Shown: positions 45,301 to 54,676, counted from the stretch's first letter. The stretch is 64,000 nt of DNA from Acidobacteriota bacterium (GCA_009694735.1 SHUG01000001.1:45449-109448), one strand, 5' to 3'. Made by a program: numbers and translations. Notes: generated by a model from the sequence alone, not told the origin.

Positions 45301-46464
45301 GCGCTCGAAGACCTGAATGGCATGGTCACCTTTGATGTCAGCGGCGTCCGGCTCGACGGCCTGTCGGCGCGCCTGGGCGGTGGCCCGGTGCGGTTTGGCG
45401 GCCGCATCGGCCTGGCCGCTTATCAACTGAGCGAGTTCGATGTCACGGTGGTCGGCCAGGACATGCGGCTGCGCTATCCGGAGGGGATGCGTTCGCTGGT
45501 GGATGGCACGCTGGCGTTGCAGGGACCGGCGGCGTTGCCGGTCGTCACCGGCACGGTGATGGTCAAGAACGCGATCTGGACGCGTGGCATCGATACCTCG
45601 GGCGGGCTGTTCAGCGGCCTGACGGGCGGCGACCCTGCGCTACCGACCGTTGAGGGCCAGTTGGCCGCCGCGTCGGCGCTGCGGTTCGACCTGCGCCTGC
45701 TCGCGCCCGCGACCTTGCGCATCGACAACGACCAGGCGCGCATCGTCGCCAGTGCCGACCTCACGTTGCGAGGAACGCTCGACCGCCCGCTGATCTTCGG
45801 CCGTGCCGAGATCGTGCGGGGCGAGGTGGAGTTCGAGGGCCGGCGCTATGCGGTCACGCGCGGCAGCCTGGATTTTGCCAACCCCGATCGCATCCAGCCG
45901 TTCTTCGACATCGAGGCCGAAACGCGCGTCCGAGTGCCGCGCCAGACCTATCGCGTCACCATGCGCATGGCCGGCACCACCGAGCGCTTGCAGCCGCAGT
46001 TCCAGTCGGATCCGCCACTGCAGACCCTGGACATCCTGTCACTGTTGTTCAGCGACCAGGCGCCGAGCGGCGACATGGAGCTGGCCGCGCTACAGCGGCC
46101 AAACGAGCGCGAGCAACGCCTGGTCGAGGCCCGCGCCACCCGCGCGCTGACCGGCGCCCTGTCGGCGGAAGTCGGCCGGGTCGTCGAGCAGACCTTCAGG
46201 GTCGATACCTTTCAGATCACGCCGCTGCTCAATGACCCGTATCAGCAGTCGTCGCGAGTCAACCTGAACCCGACCGCGCGCGTGACCATTGGCAAGCGCA
46301 TCTCCAATCGCATCTTCCTGACCTATGCGCGCAGCCTGTCGTCGGCGACCCACGACGAGATCATCCTCCTCGAGTTCGATGAGAGCGACACGCTGGCCTG
46401 GGTGCTGTCGCAGAACGAGGACCGCACCTACGCGCTCGAAGTCCGCAAGAGGCACGCCTTCTGA
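42358..46464 (+). CDS. tamB: TamB / DUF490-type translocation and assembly protein
   Basis: 1368 residues. An N-terminal membrane anchor (FALVIGVVVAVLLVSTL) is followed by a very long beta-rich body of repeating strands typical of the beta-taco groove of TamB/AsmA-like proteins (for example KLTIGRLGIHLGRGKFVVED). The C-terminal ~250 residues match the DUF490 domain: GRAEIVRGEVEFEGRRYAVT, RLQPQFQSDPPLQTLDILSL and NPTARVTIGKRISNRIFLTY. It probably moves phospholipids or helps outer-membrane protein insertion, in contact with an Omp85 partner. The next gene is that partner, with a 1-bp overlap. Confidence 0.93.
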   Translation: MTQTAPITSRLRSAFTLMYRLARRFALVIGVVVAVLLVSTLTIDLGPAVRTRAEMAGSNWLERKLTIGRLGIHLGRGKFVVEDLRVDGMLPGEPPWLVAKHIEVSLTWGALLGREVLLDDIEMTDWRMVVESFPDGRQTIPRLSGPPRPPRDGPRLVVTTLQYVRAHRGELVVNDYGSDWFAVLPNFDVTVARAGEYRGTLKFNGGTIAIQKYVPMAAELSSTFRLTDGKIVFDRMDLITDGAVSQLSGVINPALWPEQLYRVKSRMQFPRLREIFFANDQFSLSGEGLFAGTFHMFKGGRELKGDFSSAAAGVNDFRFPNLSGSVVWVRDRMEVTRATAGFHGGTARFHYVMSPLGNGAIPARAHFDAEYSEVDLSALSDFFEMRGLRVAGRASGRNEMGWPLGRFADRAGAGTVTFAAPASATLQGPQLAATAAAVARDRYLVQGPFSNHTPMTPLAVAGNLTYAFDPEAIRFEPSQVFTEDTYVAFEGATAYGERSKIPFRVTSRNWQESDRMLAGIMTAFGAGTKAIAIDGVGRFEGVLLGAFRRPRIEGRLVGSEIYAYDVNWGDVDGDFVVENSYANVSRSVIRSGLSRLDVTGQFSLGYPRADGGEELDARIRVTERAMVDFREAFDLQDYRVDGSLSGDFHVYGRYEGPLGFGRMTIARGIAYDEPFAEAETALRFEGTGVRLDAIQMSKGGGQVTGAAYVGWNGTYSFNADGRNVAVETLALTAYPGYPTVFGSLDFSATGAGTFELPRYDVRFSASDLFFGDEGVGEMSGRLSMRGLLLTYEMEVASTRLAVSGTGRVELNDEMDAEMSFRVSDTSIDPFLRAFQPSFSPFTAAIASGTIRVAGELYNPDALRIDAAIELVDLRLVDYRLRNAAPIRLSVEGQNLEVESLRMVGDGTSLDLSGSIDLRDQSLALQANGAANLAVLQGFLADVRSSGRAEVTARITGTAREPVVVGNALVTAGRIRQLSFPHALEDLNGMVTFDVSGVRLDGLSARLGGGPVRFGGRIGLAAYQLSEFDVTVVGQDMRLRYPEGMRSLVDGTLALQGPAALPVVTGTVMVKNAIWTRGIDTSGGLFSGLTGGDPALPTVEGQLAAASALRFDLRLLAPATLRIDNDQARIVASADLTLRGTLDRPLIFGRAEIVRGEVEFEGRRYAVTRGSLDFANPDRIQPFFDIEAETRVRVPRQTYRVTMRMAGTTERLQPQFQSDPPLQTLDILSLLFSDQAPSGDMELAALQRPNEREQRLVEARATRALTGALSAEVGRVVEQTFRVDTFQITPLLNDPYQQSSRVNLNPTARVTIGKRISNRIFLTYARSLSSATHDEIILLEFDESDTLAWVLSQNEDRTYALEVRKRHAF

Positions 46465-49436
46465 TGGTGCCGATGTGGCGTCCGGCGTTAGCCGGACCGA
46501 TGGGGTCTCGCGTCGCCGTCCTCGTGGCGGCGCTCTTGCTGGCGGGCGTCACGACGGCCCGTGCCGAACAGTACCTGGGGCGTACGGTGGCCGACGTGCG
46601 GGTCGACGTGGCCGGCGTGGTGCTCGCCGACCCGGCGGTGATCGACCTGGTCGAGACCCGCATCGGCGAGCCGCTCACCATGATCAACATCCGCTCGACG
46701 ATCGATCACCTCGTGGGCCTCGGACGTTTCGAGGACGTGCGGGTGTTTGCGTCGCCGTCGGATCAGGGCGTGATCGTGCGCTGGCTGTTGACGCCGGTGC
46801 GCCGCATCGGCACGGTCGAGGTCGACGGGGATGCCCAGCTGCCTGATGCGGCGATTCGCGCGGAACTGGCCGACCGTTTTGGCGCGCAGCCGTCGGTGAG
46901 CCGGGTGGCCGACATGGTCGGCGCTCTCGAGGCGTTCTATGCCGACCGCGGCTTTCGCCGGGCAGCCATCCTGTCCCGGCTCGAAGAGGACGAGCCGCAA
47001 CCCGAACGGGTGACGCTGGTGTTGACCGTGAGCGCCGGCACGCGCGTCCCGGTTCGCGTCGTCACCGTGACGACGACGGCCCTGGTGCCCGAGGCGGAAG
47101 TGTTGCGGCGCCTCAATCTCCAGGCCGGGCGGCCATTCGATCGCACGGCCCTCGACACCCGGATCGCCGGCTACGAGGAAGAACTGCGTGGGCGTGGCTA
47201 CTACGAGGCGCGCGTGCGGCAGTCCCACGACTTTTCCGCCGATGGCACCGGCGTCGACGTGCGAGTTGAAGTGGAGGTCGGTCCGCACGTACGGGTCGTG
47301 TTCGCGGGTGATCCGCTGGCCGGCGATGCCGAGACCCTGGTGCCGATTCGCGAGGAACGCTCGGTCGACGAGGACCTGCTCGAAGACGCCAGCCGCCGCA
47401 TTGAAGACGCCCTGCGACGCGAGGGCTACCGGGCGGCGCAGGCGCCATACGTCCGCCGCCAGGATGGCGACCAGGTGGTGGTCACCTTCACCGTCACGCG
47501 CGGACTGCAACATCGCGTCGGCACGGTCGATGTGGCCGGCCTGTCGGGACTCGTTCGCGCGGAACTCGCGCCGCTGTTGCAAGTGAGGACCGGTGAGGCG
47601 TTTGTGGAGGCGCGGGTCGGCGCGGTGGCGGCCGCCATCACCGAGTTGTACCGTGTCCGTGGTTTCACGCAGGCGGCGGTCAAGCCGGCGATCCAGGTGC
47701 TGCCCGCGGAGACGCGCGGCGGCGCGTCGTTCCGGCCCGTCGACGTCAGATTCGACATCCAGGAAGGGCCCCAGACCCTCGTTTCCGTGGTTGCCTTTGA
47801 AGGCACCAATGCCATCCGCCCCGCCCAACTCGCCGCGCGGATGGCGCTGGCGGCGGGCCGTCCCTTTTATCGACCGCGGCTGGCGGCTGATCGCGACGCT
47901 TTGCAGCGCGTGTATCGCAGCTTGGGCTACCAGAGCGTGTCAGTCATCTCGCAGCTCGCGTTCTCGAACGAGCGGAGCCGGGTGGCCATTACGTGGACGG
48001 TCGCCGAAGGGCCGCGGATTCTCGTCGACCGCGTGTTGATCAAGGGCAATCGACGAACCGGCATCGATCTCATCCGGCGGGAACTCACCATTCGCTCCGG
48101 CAGCCCGATCAGTGATGATGCGTTGGTCGAGAGCCAGCGGCAGCTGGCCGCCACCGGCCTGTTCCGGCGGGTGCGGGTCAGCGAGTTGCCGCGCACCGGA
48201 TCCAACACCCGCGATGTGCTGGTCGATCTCGAGGAAGCGCCATCGACGACGGTCAGTTATGGTGGCGGTCTCGAAGTCGGGCGGATCGGCGCGCGGGATG
48301 CCAATGGTCAGGTCGGCGACGCGCTGGACGTGGCGCCCCGCGGGTTCTTTGACATCAGCCGTCGCAACCTCTGGGGTAAGAACCGGTCGGTGACCCTGTT
48401 CGCCCGTGTCACGTTGCGCAAGAACGGCTCCGCCGGCGCGGGCGGCGAGCGCACCTACGGGTTCAACGACTACCGCGGCCTCTTCACCTTTCGCGAGCCG
48501 CGTGCGTTTGGCACGACCGGCGACGCGCAGCTGACCGCGTTTGTCGAGCAGGGATTGCGAACCAGCTTCGACTTCAACCGCAGGGGCGTGACCGCCGACT
48601 ACGCGAAGCGGTTCGGATCGTTCACGACCACCGCTCGCTACACCTTCGACTACACGAAGCTCTTCAACGAAGAGATCGCCGCCGGCGATCAGCTGCTGAT
48701 CGATCGGCTGTTCCCGCAGGTCAAGCTGTCGAAGGTGTTCGCGTCGATCCTGCGCGACTCGCGCGACGATGTGCTCGATCCGCACAAGGGTGCGGTGGTG
48801 GGGGTCGACGCGTCGGTCGCCGCGAAGGTGATGGGATCGGAGGTGGGGTTCGTGAAGACCTTCGCCCAGGGCTTCATTTACCGCCGCCTGCCGGGCCGCG
48901 GGTTTGTGCTGGCGGCCGGCGCGCGCGTTGGCGTGGCGGTCGGCTTCAAGCAGACCGTGCCCCCGGTGGACGAAATCGCGGCAGTGGCGAGGGGACCGGT
49001 CGCGCGGGGCACCTCGCGGGCGGCTGTGTTCCCGACGGTGATTCGCGAACTGCCAGCCAGTGAGCGGTTTTTCGCGGGTGGCGACACCACGGTGCGCGGC
49101 TTTGCGCTGGACCGGCTCGGCACCCCAGAAACCCTGGACCGGCAGGGCTTCCCGCAAGGCGGCAACGGGCTGGCAGTGTTCAATCTCGAGGCGCGTGCGC
49201 CGTATTGGAACAACCTGCAGTTTGTCTGGTTCACCGATGCCGGCAATGTGTTCAAGACCGCGTCTGACCTCCGCCTTGACGAACTGCGCTTCAGCAGTGG
49301 CCTGGGCTTTCGTTACCGTTCGCCGATTGGCCCACTGCGGGTCGATTGGGGATTCAAACTAGGCACGCGCCTGCTGCTGACCGGTGGTCGCGAACGCTCC
49401 AACGTCTTGCACATTTCACTGGGGCAGGCGTTCTGA
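46464..49436 (+). CDS. Omp85-family outer-membrane assembly protein (BamA/TamA-like)
   Basis: 990 residues. Start options: this ATG overlaps the tamB stop, whereas a second ATG (46500) follows a dispersed hairpin whose sequence encodes MWRPALAGP. Signal peptide SRVAVLVAALLLAGVTTARA. Around five or six POTRA domains (for example GRTVADVRVDVAGVVLADPA, LVEVEV-type repeats and VDRVLIKGNRRTGIDLIRRE) lead to the beta barrel from ~residue 560, with FFAGGDTTVRGFALDRLG carrying the Omp85 loop motif and a C-terminal ...ISLGQAF ending in F. Length between TamA and BamA. The tamB neighbour points to TamA function. Confidence 0.92.
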   Translation: MVPMWRPALAGPMGSRVAVLVAALLLAGVTTARAEQYLGRTVADVRVDVAGVVLADPAVIDLVETRIGEPLTMINIRSTIDHLVGLGRFEDVRVFASPSDQGVIVRWLLTPVRRIGTVEVDGDAQLPDAAIRAELADRFGAQPSVSRVADMVGALEAFYADRGFRRAAILSRLEEDEPQPERVTLVLTVSAGTRVPVRVVTVTTTALVPEAEVLRRLNLQAGRPFDRTALDTRIAGYEEELRGRGYYEARVRQSHDFSADGTGVDVRVEVEVGPHVRVVFAGDPLAGDAETLVPIREERSVDEDLLEDASRRIEDALRREGYRAAQAPYVRRQDGDQVVVTFTVTRGLQHRVGTVDVAGLSGLVRAELAPLLQVRTGEAFVEARVGAVAAAITELYRVRGFTQAAVKPAIQVLPAETRGGASFRPVDVRFDIQEGPQTLVSVVAFEGTNAIRPAQLAARMALAAGRPFYRPRLAADRDALQRVYRSLGYQSVSVISQLAFSNERSRVAITWTVAEGPRILVDRVLIKGNRRTGIDLIRRELTIRSGSPISDDALVESQRQLAATGLFRRVRVSELPRTGSNTRDVLVDLEEAPSTTVSYGGGLEVGRIGARDANGQVGDALDVAPRGFFDISRRNLWGKNRSVTLFARVTLRKNGSAGAGGERTYGFNDYRGLFTFREPRAFGTTGDAQLTAFVEQGLRTSFDFNRRGVTADYAKRFGSFTTTARYTFDYTKLFNEEIAAGDQLLIDRLFPQVKLSKVFASILRDSRDDVLDPHKGAVVGVDASVAAKVMGSEVGFVKTFAQGFIYRRLPGRGFVLAAGARVGVAVGFKQTVPPVDEIAAVARGPVARGTSRAAVFPTVIRELPASERFFAGGDTTVRGFALDRLGTPETLDRQGFPQGGNGLAVFNLEARAPYWNNLQFVWFTDAGNVFKTASDLRLDELRFSSGLGFRYRSPIGPLRVDWGFKLGTRLLLTGGRERSNVLHISLGQAF
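46471..46498. repeat. Hairpin repeat at the tamB-omp85 junction
   Basis: CGATGTGGCGTCCGGCGTTA then GCCGGACC: hairpin GTCCGGCGTTAGCCGGAC (46480-46497). Same family as the arms of the 59-bp elements, here in the 5' coding end or leader of the barrel gene. Confidence 0.75.
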
Positions 49437-50059
49437 TGCGCTTCATGCTGTGCGCGCTGCTGGCCGCCTGGCTGGGGCGCGGGCTTGATGCCCAGGCACC
49501 GAGGGGCGACCTGATCGAGCGCACCCTCGCCATTGTCGGCACGCAGGTGATCACGCTGAGCGATGCGCGTGCCGCGATTCGGCTCGGCTTGATCGAGGCC
49601 GGGGGAGAAGCTGATCCGGTGTCAGTGACCCAGCTACTCGTCGACCGCGAGCTGGTCCTGCGCGAAGTGCAACGCTACGCGCCGCCCGCGCCGTCCGAGG
49701 GTGCGGTGGACGCGGGAATGGAAGAGATCCGGACGCGCCTGCCTGGCGCGGACGAGCTGTCGCGAGTGCTCGACGAGGCCGGCTTCACCGAGTCGCGCCT
49801 CCGCGCGTGGGTGCGCGACGACTTGCGCGTCGTGGCCTACTTGGCGCAGCGGTTTGCGTCGGCCAGCACGCCGACCGACACCGAGGTGACCGCCGCTTTT
49901 GCGCAGCAGCGCGCTGACTTCGAGCGCTCGGGTACCACCTTCGAGCAGGCCGCGCCCACCCTGCGTGAGCGACTGGTGGCGTCACGGCGCCGTGAGCTGA
50001 TTTCAGATTGGCTGTCAGACCTCCGTCGCCGCACGGCAGTCGTCATCCTGCCGCAATAA
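49436..50059 (+). CDS. SurA N-terminal-like periplasmic chaperone without PPIase domain
   Basis: 207 residues from the ATG that overlaps the omp85 gene stop. Signal peptide (FMLCALLAAWLGRGLDAQA). The start of the mature protein, LIERTLAIVGTQVITLSDAR, and LLVDRELVLREVQRYAPPAP match the SurA/parvulin N-terminal chaperone segment, continuing with helical ARLPG-like and RLRAWVRDDLRVVAYLAQRF. The parvulin isomerase domain is absent and the C-terminus is a short helix (SRRRELISDWLSDLRRRT). Such short SurA-like proteins carry nascent outer-membrane proteins to Omp85 machines. It ends exactly at a large inverted repeat. Confidence 0.85.
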   Translation: MRFMLCALLAAWLGRGLDAQAPRGDLIERTLAIVGTQVITLSDARAAIRLGLIEAGGEADPVSVTQLLVDRELVLREVQRYAPPAPSEGAVDAGMEEIRTRLPGADELSRVLDEAGFTESRLRAWVRDDLRVVAYLAQRFASASTPTDTEVTAAFAQQRADFERSGTTFEQAAPTLRERLVASRRRELISDWLSDLRRRTAVVILPQ

Positions 50060-50118
50060 GTGAACCGGCTTCACTTTTACACTTTTACGCAAACCGTAAA
50101 AGTGAAGCCGGTTCACTT
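50058..50118. terminator. Perfect 23-bp inverted repeat filling a convergent gap
   Basis: Two perfect 23-bp arms (50058-50080 and 50096-50118) are separated by 15 nt. Each arm also contains its own palindrome (AGTGAACCGGCTTCACT), and the loop can alternatively pair as ACTTTTACG-CAAAC-CGTAAAAGT. It starts at the last bases of one stop codon and ends one base before the stop codon of the convergent gene, so it very likely acts as a bidirectional terminator. Confidence 0.8.
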
Positions 50119-50913
50119 TCAGCGCAGGAACGCCCGCAGTAATTCCCCGGTATTGAACAGGCTGTGGCTGACGATCGGAGCGATCGCGCTGCCGCGGGTC
50201 AAGTAGATCAAGCCCCAGGTCGCGCCGAGCGCGCCGGTGAGGATGGCCGCGTCCCACCCTTGCAGCGTATGACCGAGGCCGAACGCCACACTGGTAACCA
50301 CCAGCCCGGCGCCGGTCTGCCCGAGGTCGTGACGGAACCGATGGAGCAGGAATGCGCGCTGCAGCTCTTCTCTCAAGCCACCGGCCACAATCACCACGAC
50401 CAGGAACGCCAGCAGGCCGGTCTGCGTGCCCAGCAACCCATCGAGTGGATTGGCCGGCACGTTGTGGAGAAAGGGGAGGAACGCACGGATGAGCAGCGAC
50501 AGCGCGACCACGAGCGCGACCACGAACGGCACCGAGAGCAGGCCCACGGCGGCTTCCGCGCTGGCCCGCCGCCGGCCCAGGAAGACCGCTCGCGGCGACT
50601 CGCCGCCGCGGATCAACAGCCACACCATCAGCGTGACCAGCACCACCGTGTCGCCCAGGGACAACGCGAAGACAAACGTCGCCGACAACGAGCCATCGGC
50701 GGTGAGCGGAGCAATGCCGGCATCCTTCAGCAGCTCGCCCAGCACGATCTGCGTGGGATACCCGGAGCACAGCAGAATCTCCGCCCACGGCTGCCAGGGG
50801 CGGCGCGCGGGCTCGGCCGGACGCGCGGGCGCTGCCGCCGCAAACGCGGCGGGTTCGATGTCAGTCGGGGTGACAGGCAGCACGGTCGTTGGTCTCCGTT
50901 CGACTACGCTCAC
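50119..50913 (-). CDS. CPBP-family intramembrane metalloprotease (CAAX protease-like)
   Basis: 264 residues. After an alanine/proline-rich cytoplasmic N-terminus there are at least six hydrophobic helices (for example ATFVFALSLGDTVVLVTLMV). The catalytic motifs are GGLREELQRAFLLHRF (Glu-Glu), SVAFGLGHTLQG (His) and PIVSHSLFNTGELL (His-x3-Asn), as in prenyl endopeptidase/bacteriocin-immunity CPBP proteins. The arginine after EE is at a position (EExxR) slightly different from the usual EExxxR. Substrate unknown. It is convergent with the surA-like gene. Confidence 0.88.
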   Translation of the reverse strand: MSVVERRPTTVLPVTPTDIEPAAFAAAAPARPAEPARRPWQPWAEILLCSGYPTQIVLGELLKDAGIAPLTADGSLSATFVFALSLGDTVVLVTLMVWLLIRGGESPRAVFLGRRRASAEAAVGLLSVPFVVALVVALSLLIRAFLPFLHNVPANPLDGLLGTQTGLLAFLVVVIVAGGLREELQRAFLLHRFRHDLGQTGAGLVVTSVAFGLGHTLQGWDAAILTGALGATWGLIYLTRGSAIAPIVSHSLFNTGELLRAFLR

Positions 50914-50934
50914 GGCAGGCGCTCAAGCCGATGG

Positions 50935-50940
50935 TACACT
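50935..50940 (+). promoter_or_regulatory. -10-like TACACT before the NtrC gene
   Basis: TACACT ends 7 nt before the GTG start of the regulator gene, again suggesting leaderless initiation; there is no good -35. Confidence 0.4.
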
Positions 50941-50947
50941 CGAAACA

Positions 50948-52363
<1,416 letters not shown>

Positions 52364-52414
52364 GGCATGGCGACGGCTAAAGCCATCGCCCTCCGCACCT
52401 GACGCACTAGAGTC

Positions 52415-53872
52415 ATGCATCTTTCCATCAAGCAGCAGCAGGTCCTGGGCGTCACCGCCATGGTGGCGATCGTCGTCACCGCCCTTAGCCTGCTCCACCT
52501 CGTGAATCTCGCGCGGGTGTTGCTGGAAGAAAGCCGGGCGCGCGCCGAGTTGCTGTCCAACGGCGTCTATCTCCAGGCGCGCGACGTGGTGACGAGCCGC
52601 GACGCGGCGGCCAGCGAACTGCGGTCGAGCCGCAACGTGCACTCCGCACTCGAAGCGACCATCTATTCCCAGGACGTGGTCGACGCCGTGATCGTCGATG
52701 CCGCCAACACGGTGCTGGCGTCGAGCGACCCGGCGCAGGTGGGGAAGAGCGTGCCGTCGCGCGTGCCCCTCAACAACATCCTCGCCGCGAGTGGCCTCGC
52801 CCAGCTGCGCGCCGTCTACGCCACCGAGCAAACGCTCGAGTGGAGCCAGCCGATGGCGCTTGGCGACGAGCCGTTCGGCGAAATCCGCATCGGCTTCTCG
52901 ACCCTGCTGGTTCGCGACGACCTCAATGAATCACTGGCCCCCGCGGCACTGGCGGCCGGTATCTCGTTGCTGGTGGCGGTGGCGGTCGCCATGCTGCTGG
53001 CCCAACTGGTGCTGCGACCCATGCATGTCATCCGCAGCAGCCTCACCCGGCTGGGCCGCGGGGATCTCGGCGCGACGCTCGATCTTCGCGACGATGAGGA
53101 GTTGCGCGACCTGGGGGATGTCTTCGACCAGGTGAGCGCGCAGCTGCGCGCGGCGTCACCGGGCGGGCTCAAGCCCGCGCAACTGGCGGAGATGTCCCGG
53201 CGCATCACGCGCGTCGGCCGGTTATTCACCGGCGTGGCGCACGAGATGAAGAACCCGTTGAACGCGATGACCATCCACATCGAGTTGTTGCGCGCGAAGT
53301 TGACGGCCGCCAGTCCGGCGTTCCCGCACCTTGATGTCATTGCCGGCGAGATCCGCAAGCTGGACGACCGCATCCAGGGCTTCCTGAAGTTCGTACGGCC
53401 CGAGGAGGTGTCGTTCGGCCCGGTGCCGCTGGCGCCGCTGGTCGCCAACGTGCTGGCGGCGGTGAAGCCCGAGGCCGAGCGGGCCGGCGTCACCGTGCAT
53501 TCAGGATGCGCCGATGCGACGCTGGTCGTCGAAGGCGATGCGGCGCAGCTGCGCGACGTGTTCCTGAACCTGGCGCAGAACGCGATTCAGGCCATGCCGA
53601 AAGGGGGCCGGCTGTCGATCAATTGCGCGGCGCTGGCCGACCGCCGCGTCCGCGTCCGCGTCGAAGATACCGGGGTCGGCATTCCGGCCGAGAATCTCGA
53701 GCGGATCTTCGAGCTGTACTTCACGACCAAGGATCGCGGGTCGGGGATGGGGCTCGCCCTGGTCTTTCGCGCGGTGCAGATTCACAACGGCACCATCGAC
53801 GTCGAATCGACCGTCGGCTGCGGGACGGCATTCGTGGTCGTGTTGCCGGCAGGTTCAGCTGGTCCCCCATAG
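52415..53872 (+). CDS. Membrane sensor histidine kinase, partner of the NtrC-type regulator
   Basis: 485 residues. Two transmembrane helices (LGVTAMVAIVVTALSLLHLV and AAGISLLVAVAVAMLLAQLV) frame a periplasmic sensor. A HAMP-like linker with LVLRPMHVIRSSLTRLGRGD follows, then the H-box GVAHEMKNPLNAM and the ATPase domain (NLAQNAIQAMPKGG, DTGVGIPAENLERI, GSGMGLALVFRAVQ). It senses an extracytoplasmic signal and phosphorylates the preceding regulator. The signal is unknown. Confidence 0.94.
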   Translation: MHLSIKQQQVLGVTAMVAIVVTALSLLHLVNLARVLLEESRARAELLSNGVYLQARDVVTSRDAAASELRSSRNVHSALEATIYSQDVVDAVIVDAANTVLASSDPAQVGKSVPSRVPLNNILAASGLAQLRAVYATEQTLEWSQPMALGDEPFGEIRIGFSTLLVRDDLNESLAPAALAAGISLLVAVAVAMLLAQLVLRPMHVIRSSLTRLGRGDLGATLDLRDDEELRDLGDVFDQVSAQLRAASPGGLKPAQLAEMSRRITRVGRLFTGVAHEMKNPLNAMTIHIELLRAKLTAASPAFPHLDVIAGEIRKLDDRIQGFLKFVRPEEVSFGPVPLAPLVANVLAAVKPEAERAGVTVHSGCADATLVVEGDAAQLRDVFLNLAQNAIQAMPKGGRLSINCAALADRRVRVRVEDTGVGIPAENLERIFELYFTTKDRGSGMGLALVFRAVQIHNGTIDVESTVGCGTAFVVVLPAGSAGPP

Positions 53873-53900
53873 CTCGCGGCGAGGCAGGAACGGCGGGGGA

Positions 53901-53906
53901 TACAAT
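53901..53906 (+). promoter_or_regulatory. -10-like TACAAT before the small lipoprotein gene
   Basis: TACAAT lies 7 nt before the ATG at 53914 (4 nt before an alternative ATG at 53911). The 7-nt spacing fits the leaderless pattern. Confidence 0.4.
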
Positions 53907-53913
53907 CGTGATG

Positions 53914-54456
53914 ATGAGAGTGGGACGGCTCGCGACGCTCGTGCTGCTGACGGTGTCGCTCGGTGCGTGTGCCGCCAAGGCGCAGGTGCGTACCGAGGTC
54001 GAGTTGCCGCTGCTCGATCCGCCGCCCCCGCCGCCTCGGGTGGTCACCATCTACCAGGACGAACCTGAGGTGGTGCCGATCACCCCAGCGGTGGAGGCCG
54101 TACCCGCCCGGCCACCCGCGCGGCCCGCCAGAACCGAGTCTCGGCCGGAGCCGCCCGCGCCTCTGGAGCCCGCCGTCGAAGTCGTGAAGCCGGCGGCCGC
54201 GCCGTCGCTCACGCTCACACCGTCGCCGGGGTCCGAGGCCCAAACCGCCGTGGCGATCCGAGAGTTGATCGCCAGGGCGGCCCGCGATCTCTCGCGCGTA
54301 AATACGGGCTCGCTCAACGCCGATGGCCGCGCCCAGGTCGAGACCGCCCGGCGCTTACTGCAGCAGGCTGAGGAGGCGCTCAGGGCGCGCAACGTGGTGT
54401 TTGCCGGCAAGCTTGCCGACAAGGCCGCGACCATGGCCGCGGTGCTGGTCCGCTGA
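53914..54456 (+). CDS. Proline-rich lipoprotein of unknown function
   Basis: 180 residues. Signal with lipobox ATLVLLTVSLGACAAK, then a proline/alanine-rich middle (LLDPPPPPPRVV, PARPPARPARTESRPEPPAP), and a helical C-terminal domain (VAIRELIARAARDLSRVNTG, RRLLQQAEEALRARNVVFAG). The proline-rich stretch could span the periplasm, as in TonB or OmpA-linker proteins. Mature protein likely outer-membrane attached. No homology recognised. Confidence 0.75.
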   Translation: MRVGRLATLVLLTVSLGACAAKAQVRTEVELPLLDPPPPPPRVVTIYQDEPEVVPITPAVEAVPARPPARPARTESRPEPPAPLEPAVEVVKPAAAPSLTLTPSPGSEAQTAVAIRELIARAARDLSRVNTGSLNADGRAQVETARRLLQQAEEALRARNVVFAGKLADKAATMAAVLVR

Positions 54457-54537
54457 CGCCTTTCGCCCTCACTGACATTTAATCTTTAGCGATCGCAGTT
54501 GCACAGCCCTGCACCGCGGCTGTTGTTGACGTTGCCG

Positions 54538-54580
54538 AAAAACTTTCGTTAAGCGAAAATAGAGCGAATGAAAGTTTTTT
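54538..54580. terminator. Terminator-like inverted repeat with T-run
   Basis: AAAAACTTTC (54538-54547) and GAAAGTTTTT (54570-54579) pair, with a 22-nt loop containing TTCG...CGAA, and the right arm ends in T6. It would fit a rho-independent terminator for the upstream lipoprotein gene, though the stem is AT-rich. Confidence 0.4.
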
Positions 54581-54589
54581 GGCGTGAAT

Positions 54590-54637
54590 CCGCGAGATAT
54601 TGCGGACGCCCTAAAAGAAAAGCGCAATATGTTGTGC
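54590..54637 (+). promoter_or_regulatory. Tandem NrdR-like boxes upstream of nrdJ
   Basis: Two 16-bp palindromic sites, CCGCGAGATATTGCGG (54590-54605) and GCGCAATATGTTGTGC (54622-54637), spaced 16 bp apart (32 bp start to start). The known NrdR box is close to ACACWATATATWGTGT, and pairs of boxes about 15-16 bp apart are typical. The second site matches 12 of 16 positions. NrdR represses ribonucleotide reductase genes when dATP is high. Confidence 0.65.
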
Positions 54638-54646
54638 CTAAGGTGC

Positions 54647-54675
54647 TTGACAACAAATAGTTACAGGCGCATATT
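54647..54675 (+). promoter_or_regulatory. Sigma-70-type promoter of nrdJ
   Basis: Perfect -35 TTGACA (54647-54652), 17-bp spacer, -10 CATATT (54670-54675). The NrdR-like boxes end 9 bp upstream of the -35. Predicted transcript begins about 54683, leaving a leader of almost 200 nt. Confidence 0.6.
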
Positions 54676-54676
54676 T

